A DNA stretch of 64,000 bases from DATBQN01 sp963755825 (GCA_963755825.1 CAVWLA010000003.1:2232001-2296000), one strand, 5' to 3'; numbered from the stretch's first letter, positions 18,513 through 27,177 are shown. The notes: a model not told the origin generated them from the sequence alone. Numbers and translations are program-made.

Positions 18513-19148
18513 CTACCAGGAGAAGATGATGCCGCCGCTCCCCTCCGCCTGATAGAGCCCCTCGTTCACCCGCTCGCGGAAGTGGAAGCCGTGATCGTCG
18601 ACCCGCTGGTAGGAGGAGTCGAGGTCGGTGTAGTAGCCGCGCACCTCGAGCCGCAGGCCGACGTTGCGGTTGAAGAAGATCTTGGCGCCGCCGGCGAACG
18701 AGCCGGCGAAGCGGCTGTCGCTCGCCCCGAACTTCGGCTGCACGTTGGCGACGCCGAGCGAGCCGGCGATGTAGGGGTTCACCTGCCCGCGCCCCCACTG
18801 ATAGAGGAGGCCGATCTGGTAGTAGTCGAGATCGACGTCGCCCAGCGTCTGGCGGCCGGCGAAGGAGTTGTTGTTGTCGGTGCTGAAGTTGCTGCTCTGG
18901 TGGTTGACGAGCACCTCGAGCTGCAGCCGGTAGGCGATGGGGAAGTCGAAGGTGACGCCGTAGATGCCGCTGCCGTCGAGGCGGAGCTCGGGGTTGTCGA
19001 AGCGGTTGCCATGATCGTCGTAGGCGGCGACGGTGCCGTCGAAGCGATAGCCGACCGTGGGCGTGATCTCGAAGCGGTAGGCCTGAGCCGTGGCGGCGGC
19101 GGGGACCAGCGGGGTGAGAAGGAGCAGGGCGAGGATCGTACGCTTCAT
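18513..19148 (-). CDS. outer-membrane beta-barrel protein
   Basis: A 211-residue protein with a signal peptide (about 1-22, ending AAATAQA) and alternating polar/hydrophobic strands, ending in Phe-Ser-Trp as expected for BAM-inserted barrels. Strands such as YRFEITPTVGYRFDGTVAAY and VGLRLEVRGYYTDLD fit an eight-stranded OmpA/OmpW-like barrel. The specific role is unknown. The stop is only 2 bp from the stop of the convergent diguanylate cyclase gene. Confidence 0.78.
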   Translation of the reverse strand: MKRTILALLLLTPLVPAAATAQAYRFEITPTVGYRFDGTVAAYDDHGNRFDNPELRLDGSGIYGVTFDFPIAYRLQLEVLVNHQSSNFSTDNNNSFAGRQTLGDVDLDYYQIGLLYQWGRGQVNPYIAGSLGVANVQPKFGASDSRFAGSFAGGAKIFFNRNVGLRLEVRGYYTDLDSSYQRVDDHGFHFRERVNEGLYQAEGSGGIIFSW

Positions 19149-19229
19149 GAGGATCTCCTTGCGCTCGTTGTGCGCTCGCCCCGTCCACCCGGACGAGCGT
19201 TCAATGGATTTTTACCATGACCGGGCGGG

Positions 19230-19238
19230 TGCTAGCAT
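19230..19238 (+). promoter_or_regulatory. extended -10 (TGCTAGCAT) before the DUF971 gene
   Basis: TG-C-TAGCAT is a full extended -10. It ends 10 nt before the ATG of the DUF971 gene, giving a nearly leaderless mRNA. Confidence 0.5.
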
Positions 19239-19248
19239 CGCAGCGGCC

Positions 19249-19587
19249 ATGGCGAGCGACACCATCTACCTGACCGAGGTGCGGCGGCTTCCCGACGGGC
19301 GCCACCTCCATCTCACCTGGAGCGACGGCCACGGCGCCGACTACGAGCACGACTATCTGCGCGGCTGGTGCCCCTGCGCCGGCTGCCAGGGCCATTCGGG
19401 GATGAAGATCCGCTTCCATCCGCCGGCGCAGCCGGTCGCCCCCGCCTCCATCCAGGAGGTCGGCAACTATGCGATCTCGATCGGCTGGTCGGACGGCCAC
19501 GGAACCGGCATCTACCGCTACGACTTCCTGCGCGAGATCTGCCCCTGCGCCGCCTGCGGCGGCGTCCCCGCCGAGCTCGACGTCTGA
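19249..19587 (+). CDS. DUF971 (gamma-butyrobetaine hydroxylase N-terminal-like) protein
   Basis: A 112-residue protein of the DUF971 family. The motifs LHLTWSDGHGADYEHDYLRG, WCPCAGCQGHSG and the second ISIGWSDGHGTGIYRYDFLR with CPCAACGG are typical; both halves carry a CPCAxC Cys pair that probably binds a metal. Family members are small proteins found near Fe-S or chaperone genes in other bacteria, and no firm function is known. The ATG at 19249 is chosen because the extended -10 just upstream rules out longer forms. Confidence 0.85.
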   Translation: MASDTIYLTEVRRLPDGRHLHLTWSDGHGADYEHDYLRGWCPCAGCQGHSGMKIRFHPPAQPVAPASIQEVGNYAISIGWSDGHGTGIYRYDFLREICPCAACGGVPAELDV

Positions 19588-19600
19588 GCGCCCGGGCCGG

Positions 19601-20194
19601 TCAGCCCCCCGCTCGCCTTCTCTCCCTCCAGCGCTGCAGGTCCTCGGGCCGGTTGAGGTTGACGAAGATCGCTTCCGGGTCGCCGAAATGCGCCAGCAGC
19701 GCGGCGTCGAGGTAGCGCACCGAGAGGCCGGCGGCGTCGGCGAGGCGATGGGGCGCCAAGATGCCGCGTTCGACCTGTGCGGCGAGGGCGGCGAGAGCCG
19801 GCGGCCGGTAGAGGGCGCAGAGCGGCTCGAGCCGGCCGTGCCGGCGGGGCACCACCCAATCGAAGCCGGAGGGCTTGCCGATCTCGGCGAGGAGGGCGGC
19901 GGGGACCTCCGGCAGATCGCAGGCGAGGGCGAGGATCGAGCGGCCCGGAAAGGCGAGCGCGCCGGCGAGGAGGCCGGCGACCGGGCCCTCGCCGGCGCCG
20001 TCCGGGAGCGACGGCCATGCGTCGAGGAGCCGCCGGCCGCGGTCGGCGACCGCCACCTCGGCGCAGACCGCGGCGAGCTTGCGGGCGGCGCGCGCGGCGA
20101 GGCTCTCGCCGCCGGCGTCGAGCGAGCCCTTGTCCTCGCCCATGCGCTGCGAGCGGCCGCCGGCGAGCACCAGCCCGACCGCCGCCGCCGGCAC
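19601..20194 (-). CDS. mobA: molybdenum cofactor guanylyltransferase MobA
   Basis: A 197-residue nucleotidyltransferase that joins GMP to molybdopterin to make the bis-MGD cofactor. The N-terminal nucleotide motif GLVLAGGRSQRMGEDKGSL is clear, followed by ILALACDLPEVPAALLAEI (metal-binding Asp) and RLEPLCALYRPPALAAL. The C-terminal AIFVNLNRPEDL is the usual NxPxD block. The GTG at 20192-20194 gives the family length. No other Mo-cofactor gene is near, so its target enzyme is elsewhere. Confidence 0.9.
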   Translation of the reverse strand: MPAAAVGLVLAGGRSQRMGEDKGSLDAGGESLAARAARKLAAVCAEVAVADRGRRLLDAWPSLPDGAGEGPVAGLLAGALAFPGRSILALACDLPEVPAALLAEIGKPSGFDWVVPRRHGRLEPLCALYRPPALAALAAQVERGILAPHRLADAAGLSVRYLDAALLAHFGDPEAIFVNLNRPEDLQRWRERRRAGG

Positions 20195-20229
20195 CCCGTG
20201 CCCGCTCAACCTGCCCCCCGCGCCTTCCG

Positions 20230-20238
20230 TGCTACCAT
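20230..20238 (+). promoter_or_regulatory. extended -10 (TGCTACCAT) of the cyclophilin gene
   Basis: TG-C-TACCAT lies 51 nt upstream of the cyclophilin ATG, in the gap between it and the divergent mobA gene. AAGGAGG precedes the ATG by 7 nt. Confidence 0.45.
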
Positions 20239-20289
20239 TCGCTCCCCATCCCAGAACGCACGAACGAAACAAAACAAGGAGGATTTTCC

Positions 20290-20859
20290 ATGATCGTCGG
20301 TGTGCATCTGCTCGTCCTCGCCATGGCCGCCGCCGCCGTGGCGCCGTCCACCTCGGCGCACCCGCGCGTCACCCTCGACACCTCGAAGGGCAAGATCGTC
20401 ATCGAGCTCGACGCCGAGAAGGCGCCCAAGTCGGTCGCCAACTTCCTCGACTACGTCAAGTCCCACCAGTACGACGGCACCATCTTCCACCGCGTCATCT
20501 CCGGCTTCATGGTCCAGGGCGGCGGCTTCACCTCGGCGATGGCGCAGAAGCCGACCAAGGAGCCCATCGCCAACGAGTCGACCAACGGGCTCTCCAACTC
20601 GCGCGGCACCATCGCCATGGCGCGCACCAACGATCCCAACAGCGCCACCGCCCAGTTCTTCATCAACCTGGTCGACAACCGCAATCTCGACGGCCATGCC
20701 GGCGCGCCGGGCTACGCGGTGTTCGGCAAGGTTGTCGAGGGGATGAGCGTGGTCGACAAGATCGCCTCGGTGCCCACCGGCAACTCCGGCCCCTTCTCGG
20801 ACGTTCCCCGCGAGCCGATCACCATCCTCAAGGCGACGGTCGACGGCGCCGGCAAGTAG
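20290..20859 (+). CDS. exported cyclophilin-type peptidyl-prolyl isomerase
   Basis: A 189-residue cyclophilin that catalyses cis-trans isomerisation of proline peptide bonds. A signal peptide (about 1-22, LLVLAMAAAAVAPSTSA) indicates export to the periplasm. The catalytic domain shows GKIVIELDAEKAPKSVANFL, the active-site stretch YDGTIFHRVISGFMVQGG (Phe-His-Arg), GTIAMARTNDPNSATAQFFI and YAVFGKVVEGMSVVDKI. This is the pattern of short bacterial cyclophilins (PpiA/PpiB type). The ATG at 20290 follows AAGGAGG. Confidence 0.93.
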   Translation: MIVGVHLLVLAMAAAAVAPSTSAHPRVTLDTSKGKIVIELDAEKAPKSVANFLDYVKSHQYDGTIFHRVISGFMVQGGGFTSAMAQKPTKEPIANESTNGLSNSRGTIAMARTNDPNSATAQFFINLVDNRNLDGHAGAPGYAVFGKVVEGMSVVDKIASVPTGNSGPFSDVPREPITILKATVDGAGK

Positions 20860-20881
20860 GCCGCAGGAGTCGACAGCGCGA

Positions 20882-20904
20882 CCGGGCTCGCCCCGCGAGC
20901 CCGG
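20882..20904. terminator. hairpin between convergent genes
   Basis: A perfect 10-bp stem (CCGGGCTCGC / GCGAGCCCGG) with a CCC loop lies between the stop codons of the cyclophilin gene and the convergent Ala-rich protein gene. There is no T-tract. Confidence 0.45.
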
Positions 20905-20908
20905 GCCG

Positions 20909-21553
20909 CTATTTCTTGGTGTTCTTGCGAATCAGCGCCAGGCAGGCCCAGAGGATCTCGAGCTGCTCGCGGCCCTGCGGCAGCTGCTGGCCGCGCCACA
21001 CGTCGCGGGTGGCGGTCAGCAGATCGGTCCAGTCGACCTGGGCATTGTGCTCGTAGAGGCGGCGGATGGCGGCGAAGAGGTCGGCCACCGTCCACATCGC
21101 CGGGCGCCGGCCGGCGAGCTCGCGCCAGGCGAGCCGCAGCGGCGCCAGCCGGCGGCGGGCGAGCTCCTGGTTCTTGTAGCGGATGCGCAGATCGCCGACC
21201 TCGGGCAGCCGCTCGAAGGTGAGGTCGTCCGGCACGCTGCGGTCGGAGATCGCCTGCCAGTGCTGGGGGATGAGCTCCTCCTTGCGCACCTGCATGACGT
21301 GCCCGTCGAACCGGGCGACGGTCAGGCCCTCGAAGGGAGCGCCGATCAACGGCACGTCGGCGCCGGCGATCCAGTCCGCGATGTCCTCCTGCGACGGCAG
21401 CGGGCGGGCCGGCGCGGCGGGGGCCGCCGGCTTCGCGGCGGCGGCCGGCGCTGCGGGCTTCGCCACGGCCGGTGGCGCGGTCGGCGCGGCGACCACGGCG
21501 GCAGGGGCCGCCGGTGCCTCCGGAGTCAGGCTGGGCTCGGTCGTCTCGCTCAT
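20909..21553 (-). CDS. hypothetical protein with Ala/Pro-rich N-terminus
   Basis: A 214-residue protein I do not recognise. The first 50 residues are a low-complexity Ala/Pro-rich stretch with a repeated KPAAPAA unit. The remainder is a compact, mostly helical domain containing DIADWIAGADVPLIGAPFEG, FERLPEVGDLRIRYKNQELA, WTVADLFAAIRRLYEHNAQV and RGQQLPQGREQLEILWACLA. There is no signal peptide or membrane helix, so it is probably cytoplasmic. It stands alone on the minus strand upstream of tRNA-Leu. Confidence 0.65.
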   Translation of the reverse strand: MSETTEPSLTPEAPAAPAAVVAAPTAPPAVAKPAAPAAAAKPAAPAAPARPLPSQEDIADWIAGADVPLIGAPFEGLTVARFDGHVMQVRKEELIPQHWQAISDRSVPDDLTFERLPEVGDLRIRYKNQELARRRLAPLRLAWRELAGRRPAMWTVADLFAAIRRLYEHNAQVDWTDLLTATRDVWRGQQLPQGREQLEILWACLALIRKNTKK

Positions 21554-21710
21554 GTTCCCCCCAAGTTCGGATGGCGAGTCTAGCGCTTCGGCGACGGCCG
21601 TGGGAGAGGTCGCTCTGCGGGCAGGGCGGCCGCCCGGCGAGACCGGAGCGGCGCCGCGCGTCGATCCTGCTTCTGGCTACCTGGTGATTGCCTGGGAGTG
21701 CTGCAAAGGA

Positions 21711-21795
<85 letters not shown>

Positions 21796-21833
21796 AAAGA
21801 ACTCGTGCGAGCCAGGCGCCCGCGGGGAGGCGC

Positions 21834-21842
21834 ATTGTAGCA
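21834..21842 (-). promoter_or_regulatory. extended -10 of tRNA-Leu (TGCTACAAT)
   Basis: On the minus strand TG-C-TACAAT lies 38 nt before the mature tRNA 5' end and would give a leader of about 30 nt for RNase P. It is among the best extended -10 matches in the window. Confidence 0.55.
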
Positions 21843-21882
21843 GGACGCGGCGAGGGTTGAAACGGCCGTGTCCGTCGAGTGT

Positions 21883-22278
21883 TCAGCGGGGCGGACGAGC
21901 CGGCGCGGGAGCCGCCGGGACCGCGGTAGCCGCTGCGGCCGGCGCGGGCGCCGGGGCCACCGGGACCTTGACCGCCGCCGGCTTCGAGGCCGCCTTGGAG
22001 GGCGCGGCGCTGGAGCTGGTCGCAGCGCCGTGCATCACCGAGGAGCCGCCGAGCCGGTTCTGCAGGATGGCGATCGAGATCGTCGTCAGGATGAAGATGA
22101 CGAACGAGGCGACCGTCAGCTTGTGGAGGATTGTCGTCGCGCCGCGCGCGCCGAAGGCGGTCTGCGTCGTGCCGCCGCCGAACACGGAGAGGTCGGCGCC
22201 CTTCCCCTGCTGCAGGAGGACGACCATGATGAGGAAGAGGCAGACCAGGATATGGATCGTTTCGAGCAGGTAGATCAC
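21883..22278 (-). CDS. secG: preprotein translocase subunit SecG
   Basis: A 131-residue SecG, the small SecYEG channel subunit. Two membrane helices (about 6-22 and 52-72) flank the conserved cytoplasmic loop VVLLQQGKGADLSVFGGGTT. SecG is normally 75-110 residues; the extra length here is an Ala/Pro-rich tail. It follows tpiA by 43 bp at the end of the gap-pgk-tpiA-secG operon, an order seen in many bacteria. Confidence 0.92.
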   Translation of the reverse strand: MIYLLETIHILVCLFLIMVVLLQQGKGADLSVFGGGTTQTAFGARGATTILHKLTVASFVIFILTTISIAILQNRLGGSSVMHGAATSSSAAPSKAASKPAAVKVPVAPAPAPAAAATAVPAAPAPARPPR

Positions 22279-22321
22279 GTTCCGAAGACCTCCGAGAGGG
22301 CGCAGCCCGCGTCAGCGGGGC

Positions 22322-23122
22322 TCAGCGAGCGCAAACGGTCATGATACTCAGGAATTTCCGCGGGTCAAGGCTCGCCCCGCCGACGAGGAAGCCGTCGATG
22401 TCCTCGCCGGCGTGCAGCTCGGCGGCATTCTCCGCGGTGACCGAGCCGCCATAGAGGATGCGGACGGCGGCCGCGAGGCCGCCGCCCAGCTCGCGCGCGA
22501 GCGCCCGCCGCAGGTGCCCGTGGGTTTCCTGGCAGATCTCCGCCGTCGCCGTCTCGCCGGTGCCGATCGCCCACACCGGCTCGTAGGCGAGGGCGAAGCG
22601 CTGGTCGGCGGCGCTCTCTGCGAAGAGGCCGGCGAGCGCCGCGGCGAGCTGCCGCTCGAGCACCCGGAAGGTGTGCCCGGCATGGCGCTCCTCGCGCGTC
22701 TCGCCGACGCAGATCATCGGCGTCAGGCCGGCGCGGCGCGCCGCGGCCGCCTTCCGCCCCACCAGCTCGTCGCTCTCGCCGTGGTCCCGCCGGCGCTCGC
22801 TATGGCCGCAGAGCACCCAGGTGCAGCCGGCATCGGCGAGCTGCGGCCCGGAGACGTCGCCGGTGTGCGCTCCGGAGTCCGCCGGGTGGAGATCCTGGCC
22901 GCCGACCGCGACGCCGCTGCCGGAGAGGCCGGCGGCGACCGCCGGGATGAGCGGGAAGGCGGGGTAGACGATCGAGTCGACGGCGGCGAGAGTGGCCGGA
23001 GCGCCGTCACCCCAGCCGCCGCCGAGGACCCGGCAGAAGTCCTCCGCCGCGGCGCGCAGCAGGTTCATCTTCCAGTTGGCGGCGACCAGCGGCCGTCGCG
23101 GCGTCGTGGCCGCCGCGGTCAT
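22322..23122 (-). CDS. tpiA: triosephosphate isomerase
   Basis: A 266-residue TIM enzyme that interconverts dihydroxyacetone phosphate and glyceraldehyde-3-phosphate. Catalytic residues are visible: Lys in AANWKMN, His in CGHSERR and Glu in LAYEPVWAIGTG. The phosphate-binding loops ILYGGSVTAENAAEL and GFLVGGASLDP are also present. Its start overlaps the pgk stop as ATGA, so it is translationally coupled to pgk. Confidence 0.96.
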   Translation of the reverse strand: MTAAATTPRRPLVAANWKMNLLRAAAEDFCRVLGGGWGDGAPATLAAVDSIVYPAFPLIPAVAAGLSGSGVAVGGQDLHPADSGAHTGDVSGPQLADAGCTWVLCGHSERRRDHGESDELVGRKAAAARRAGLTPMICVGETREERHAGHTFRVLERQLAAALAGLFAESAADQRFALAYEPVWAIGTGETATAEICQETHGHLRRALARELGGGLAAAVRILYGGSVTAENAAELHAGEDIDGFLVGGASLDPRKFLSIMTVCAR

Positions 23123-24318
23123 CCGCGCTCCAGGGCGACCACCCCGGGGAGCGCCTTGCCGGCGAGGAACTCGAGCGCCGCGCCGCCGCCGGTCGAGACG
23201 TGGCCGATCGCGCCGATCACCCCCGCCCGGCGGGCGGCGGCCACCGTCTCGCCGCCGCCGATCACCGAGAAGCCCGGGCAGGCGGCGAGGGCGCGGGCGA
23301 CCTCGTTGGTGCCGTCGTCGAACGGCGGCTTTTCGAAGACGCCGAGCGGCCCGTTCCAGAAGAGCAGCTTGGCGTGGCCGACGGCGGCGGCGAACTCGGC
23401 GCGGGTCGCCGGGCCGATGTCGACCGCCTTCATGCCCGCCGGCACGCGGTCGGCGGCGACCGTCTCGATCCGTCGCGGCGCGGCGAGGTCGTCGGTCACC
23501 ACCAGGTCCCGCGGCAGGACGACCTCCATCCCGCGCGCCGCGGCGCGCGCCAGGATCTCCCGCGCCAGGTCGAGCCGGTCGCGCTCGACGAGCGAGTCGG
23601 CGAGGTCGAGGCCCTGGGCGGCGAGGAAGGTGTTCGCCATGCCGCCGCCGACCAAGAGGATGTCGAGGCGCGGCAGGAGGTTCTCCAGGGTGTCGATCTT
23701 GCCCTCGATCTTGGCGCCGCCGAGGAGGGCCGCGAACGGCCGGTCGGGCTCGCCCAAGAGGCGCGACAGCGCCTCCACCTCGCGCACCAGGAGGCGGCCG
23801 GCGGCCCGGCGCGGCAAGAGGGCGGCGACGCCGACGACCGAGGCGTGGGCGCGATGGGCGCTGCCGAAGGCGTCGTCGACGTAGGCCGCGGCGAGGGCCG
23901 CGAGCGCCGCCGCGAACCGCGGGTCGTTCTCGGTCTCCCCGGCGTGGAAGCGGAGGTTCTCGAGGAGCGCCATGCCGCCCTCCGGCAGCGCCGCCGCCGC
24001 CCGCTCGGCCGGCTCGCCGATGCAGTCGGCGGCGAACTCGACCGGCGAGCCGAGGAGCTCGGCGAGCTTCGCCGCCACCGGGCGCAGGCTGAAGCGCGGA
24101 TCGGGGGCGCCCTTGGGGCGGCCGGCGTGCGAGGCGAGGAGGAGCCGGGCGCCGGCGGCCGAGAGCTCGCGGAGGGTGGGGATCGCCTCCTCCAGGCGGC
24201 TGGTGTCGGCGACCTCGCCGGCGGCCGAGAGGGGGACGTTGAAATCGACGCGGACGAAGACGCGGACGCCGCGGAGCGCGGTCAGGTCGAGGTCCGTCAG
24301 GGTGTAGAGCGGCGCCAT
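23119..24318 (-). CDS. pgk: phosphoglycerate kinase
   Basis: A 399-residue glycolytic kinase that transfers phosphate between 1,3-bisphosphoglycerate and ADP. Motifs: VFVRVDFNVPLS, the substrate loops LLLASHAGRPKG and LLENLRFHAGETENDP, hinge region LLGGAKIEGKIDTLENLLPR, and the nucleotide-site FWNGPLGVFEKPPFDDGTNE with GGGETVAAARRAG. The ATG at 24316-24318 gives the standard length. The frame runs open for over 3 kb further upstream, but that part is antisense to other genes. Confidence 0.96.
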   Translation of the reverse strand: MAPLYTLTDLDLTALRGVRVFVRVDFNVPLSAAGEVADTSRLEEAIPTLRELSAAGARLLLASHAGRPKGAPDPRFSLRPVAAKLAELLGSPVEFAADCIGEPAERAAAALPEGGMALLENLRFHAGETENDPRFAAALAALAAAYVDDAFGSAHRAHASVVGVAALLPRRAAGRLLVREVEALSRLLGEPDRPFAALLGGAKIEGKIDTLENLLPRLDILLVGGGMANTFLAAQGLDLADSLVERDRLDLAREILARAAARGMEVVLPRDLVVTDDLAAPRRIETVAADRVPAGMKAVDIGPATRAEFAAAVGHAKLLFWNGPLGVFEKPPFDDGTNEVARALAACPGFSVIGGGETVAAARRAGVIGAIGHVSTGGGAALEFLAGKALPGVVALERG

Positions 24319-24386
24319 CGAGCGGGTCTCCTCGGTTTCTGGCGGAGTGGAAGCGGATCGTGGGGACGGTGGCGCGAGCCGGCGGC

Positions 24387-25394
24387 TCAGCGGTCGCGCG
24401 CCAGCAGCAGGAGCAGATCCTTCAAACGGTTGGCGTAGCCCCACTCGTTGTCGTACCAGGAGACCACCCGCACCAGGCCGCCGGGCGGCGTCTGGACGAG
24501 CGGCAGGTCGACGATCGCCGAGTGCGGATCGCCGATGAAGTCGGAGGAGACCAGCTCCTCCTCGGCGACGGCGAGGACGCTGCCGAGCGGACCGGCGGCG
24601 GCGGCGCGGTAGGCGTCGCGGATGGCCTCGGCGCCGGCCGGCCGCTCGAGCTGGGCGACGACGTCCAGGAGCGCCACGGCGGCGGTCGGCACCCGCACCG
24701 CGAAGCCCTCGACCCTCCCCTGGAGCGCCGGGATCACCAGGCCGACGGCGCGCGCCGCGGTGGTCGGCGTCGGGATCATGTTGAGCCCGGCGGCGCGCGA
24801 CCGGCGGGCCTCGGCATGGGGGCCGTCGAGGAGGCGCTGGTTCTCGGTGTAGGGGTGGACGGTGTTCATCATGGCGCCGCGCACGCCGAAGGCGTCGTGG
24901 AGGACCTTGAGAGTCAGCGCCAGACAGTTGGTGGTGCACGACGCGTTGCTGATGACGCCGTGCGCCCGCGGGTCGTAGGTCGAGTCGTTCACCCCCAGGC
25001 AGAAGGTCTGCTCGACCTCCGGCGCGTTGGCCGAGACGATGACCTTCTCGACCGTGCCGCCGAGGTGGGGAGCGGCGAGATCGCGGCGCGCGAACCGGCC
25101 GGTCGCCTCGACGACGACCTCGACCGCGTGGTCCTGCCAGGGGATGCGGGCGGGATCGGCCTCGGCGAGGACCGGGATGCGCCGGCCGTCGACGAGCAGG
25201 GCGGCCGGCGGCTCGGCCGACACCCCGCCCGGAAAGACCCCGTGGATGGTGTCGCGGGCGAGCAGGCGCGCCAGCACCGGTGCCGCGACGACGTCGTTGA
25301 CCGCCGCCAGCGCGAGCTCCGGCTGGTCGCGGGTCAGGCGCAGCAGGGCGCGGCCGATGCGGCCGAGGCCGTTGATTCCGAAGCGCAGGGGCAT
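24387..25394 (-). CDS. gap: glyceraldehyde-3-phosphate dehydrogenase
   Basis: A 335-residue GAPDH oxidising glyceraldehyde-3-phosphate with NAD(P). The N-terminal FGINGLGRIGRALLRL is the dinucleotide-binding motif, the catalytic Cys is in SNASCTTNC (about residue 153), and AEAR..RAAGLNMIPTPTTA and SWYDNEWGYANRL are standard. It is the first gene of gap-pgk-tpiA-secG. Asn 33 of ALAAVND leaves the cofactor choice open. Confidence 0.96.
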   Translation of the reverse strand: MPLRFGINGLGRIGRALLRLTRDQPELALAAVNDVVAAPVLARLLARDTIHGVFPGGVSAEPPAALLVDGRRIPVLAEADPARIPWQDHAVEVVVEATGRFARRDLAAPHLGGTVEKVIVSANAPEVEQTFCLGVNDSTYDPRAHGVISNASCTTNCLALTLKVLHDAFGVRGAMMNTVHPYTENQRLLDGPHAEARRSRAAGLNMIPTPTTAARAVGLVIPALQGRVEGFAVRVPTAAVALLDVVAQLERPAGAEAIRDAYRAAAAGPLGSVLAVAEEELVSSDFIGDPHSAIVDLPLVQTPPGGLVRVVSWYDNEWGYANRLKDLLLLLARDR

Positions 25395-25469
25395 GCGACG
25401 AGTCGAGGGAGCGGCGGGTGGCGGCAGTTGTCGGGCGACACCGTTTGCCGCTCCGCCGCCAGGTCGCGT

Positions 25470-25478
25470 AGTGTATCA
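25470..25478 (-). promoter_or_regulatory. extended -10 of the gap operon (TGATACACT)
   Basis: On the minus strand TG-A-TACACT lies about 75 nt upstream of the gap ATG. It is a full extended -10 and the only good promoter candidate for the glycolytic operon in the 210-bp gap. Confidence 0.45.
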
Positions 25479-25605
25479 GCGGTGCCCTGTCCGCCGGGGG
25501 GGTGTCACGCTCGCTCCACGGGGCGCACTTCAGTAGGGTGGACATCGCCCGCGGCGTGCCCGGAAACCAAGACTGTCGGCAGTCGACTTGAGCAGGAGGT
25601 TCGCG

Positions 25606-25962
25606 ATGGAGAATTCCAAGTACTGCAAGGCCTATCTCGCCCAGAGCTTCCGGGAGTTCCCCGGTTGGAGCGAGAAGAAGGAGAACGTCCGCAAGGACAA
25701 GAAGGAAGTGGACGGCAAGGAGGTCGAGGTCGATCGCGAGCTCGACGACGATTCGATCCTCTACCTGCACGACTCCTACATCGTCACCGACGGCATCTTC
25801 AAGGACATGAACATCATCTTCGACAACGTCACCGACGACTGGAAAGAGTTCTGCCACAGCAAGCTCGCTTTCGAGATCCCGGTCTTCGAGCCGATCGAGA
25901 TCCCGCGCGCCGAAGGCCAGGGCGCCGAGGGCCAGGAACCGGCCGCCGGCACCGCCGGCTGA
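25606..25962 (+). CDS. small acidic hypothetical protein
   Basis: A 118-residue soluble protein that I do not recognise. It begins ENSKYCKAYLAQSFREFPGW, has a charged Lys/Glu/Asp stretch (about 30-50) and a beta-rich half with ILYLHDSYIVTDGIFKDMNI and WKEFCHSKLAFEIPVFEPIE, then a short Gly/Glu/Ala tail. The ATG at 25606 follows AGGAGG by 6 nt. Its codons use fewer Ala/Arg residues than the neighbours. A strong terminator follows at once, so it is a single-gene unit. Confidence 0.7.
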   Translation: MENSKYCKAYLAQSFREFPGWSEKKENVRKDKKEVDGKEVEVDRELDDDSILYLHDSYIVTDGIFKDMNIIFDNVTDDWKEFCHSKLAFEIPVFEPIEIPRAEGQGAEGQEPAAGTAG

Positions 25963-25985
25963 CGCCGCCGCTCCTCCCGCGGGCA

Positions 25986-26015
25986 CGAAAAACCCTGCTC
26001 CGGCAGGGTTTTTCG
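25986..26015. terminator. bidirectional rho-independent terminator
   Basis: A perfect 13-bp stem CGAAAAACCCTGC / GCAGGGTTTTTCG with a TCCG loop. The arms supply a T-tract on both strands. It ends the hypothetical gene at 25962 and could also stop antisense transcription from the right. Confidence 0.9.
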
Positions 26016-26058
26016 TTGGCCGGAGGTCGCCGCGCCCGCGGCGCGCCCGCCGCCCGCC

Positions 26059-26066
26059 TGTAGACT
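26059..26066 (+). promoter_or_regulatory. -10 region of tsaD (TGTAGACT)
   Basis: TAGACT (26061-26066) ends 7 nt before the GTG of tsaD, with TG directly in front. The mRNA is probably leaderless; there is no ribosome binding site. Confidence 0.45.
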
Positions 26067-26073
26067 TCCCGGC

Positions 26074-27177
26074 GTGCCCGCCTGCCCGCTCGTCCTCGGC
26101 ATCGAGACTTCCTGCGACGACACCGCCTGCGCCGTCGTCGACGGCGGCGGCCGGGTGCTCGCCTCGGTCGTCGCCAGCCAGCTCGCCGCCCACCGGCCCT
26201 ACGGCGGCGTCGTCCCCGAGATCGCCTCGCGCGAGCACCTCGCCAACTGGCCGGCTGTCTACGCGGCGGCGCTCGCCGCGGCCGGTTGCGCCATCGGCGA
26301 CATCGAGGCGGTGGCGGCGACGCGCGGGCCGGGTCTCGTCGGCGCCCTCCTCGTCGGCCTCTCGCTCGGCAAGGCGATCGCCTACGCGCGCGGCCTGCCC
26401 TTCCACGCCGTCCACCACCTCGAAGGCCACCTCCACTCGCCGTTCCTCTGCCGCGATGGCGAGGCCGCCGAGGAGGAGCCGGAGCGCTTCGTCGGGCTCG
26501 TCCTCTCCGGAGGCCACAGCGGCCTCTTCGCCGTCGAAGGCGGTGTCGCGACCACCCTCGGCGAGGCGCGGGACGACGCCATGGGCGAGGTGTTCGACAA
26601 GGTCGGCAAGCGCATCGGTCTCGCCTACCCCCAGGGGCCGCGGGTCGACGAGCTCGCCGAGGGGGGCCGCGCGGAGCGCCTGCGCTTCCCCGTCCCCGAC
26701 TGCGGGCCGGCGTCGCTCGACTTCTCCTACTCGGGCTTGAAGAGCCAGGCGCTGCAGGCCATCGAGCGCCTGGAGGCTCGCCTCGGCCGCCTCGACGACG
26801 GCGCCTGGGTGGGCGGTGGGGAGGCGCCGCCGCGGCAGGAGGTCCTCGACCTCCTCGCCGGCTTCCGCGCCGCCGCCGTGGGCCAGGTGCTGGCGCGGCT
26901 CGATCTCCTGGCCGACGGATCGGCCGGCCGGGGGGCCTTCGGGGGCTTCGGCAAACCGGGCCTCCTCGCCGTCTCGGGAGGCGCCGCCGCCAACCGGCTG
27001 TTGCGCCGCGAGCTGCCCCCTTGGGCCGAGCGGCGGGGCCTCGCGCTCCGCCTCGTCCCCCTCGTCTACTCGGGCGACAACGCGGCGATGATCGCCAACG
27101 CCGCCCGGCTCCGTCAGGCGCGGGGTCTCACCGACGATCCGCTGACCGCCGAGGCCGCCAGCCGCATTCCTCTCTAG
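26074..27177 (+). CDS. tsaD: tRNA threonylcarbamoyladenosine transferase TsaD
   Basis: A 367-residue ASKHA-fold protein that transfers the threonylcarbamoyl group to A37 of ANN-reading tRNAs. It opens with LGIETSCDDTACAVVD, has the metal-binding motif HLEGHLHSPFL (two His), LVLSGGHSGLFAV, DDAMGEVFDKVGK and, at the C-terminus, VSGGAAANRLLRREL and YSGDNAAMIANAA. The GTG start at 26074 agrees with the -10 just upstream. Essential in nearly all bacteria. Confidence 0.96.
   Translation: MPACPLVLGIETSCDDTACAVVDGGGRVLASVVASQLAAHRPYGGVVPEIASREHLANWPAVYAAALAAAGCAIGDIEAVAATRGPGLVGALLVGLSLGKAIAYARGLPFHAVHHLEGHLHSPFLCRDGEAAEEEPERFVGLVLSGGHSGLFAVEGGVATTLGEARDDAMGEVFDKVGKRIGLAYPQGPRVDELAEGGRAERLRFPVPDCGPASLDFSYSGLKSQALQAIERLEARLGRLDDGAWVGGGEAPPRQEVLDLLAGFRAAAVGQVLARLDLLADGSAGRGAFGGFGKPGLLAVSGGAAANRLLRRELPPWAERRGLALRLVPLVYSGDNAAMIANAARLRQARGLTDDPLTAEAASRIPL

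Noticed and set aside
16243..19188. A 981-codon minus-strand frame opposite the diguanylate cyclase gene.
   Set aside because: Low-complexity Arg/Glu/Ala-rich translation, typical of antisense frames in GC-rich DNA. The plus strand encodes a clear GGDEF protein.
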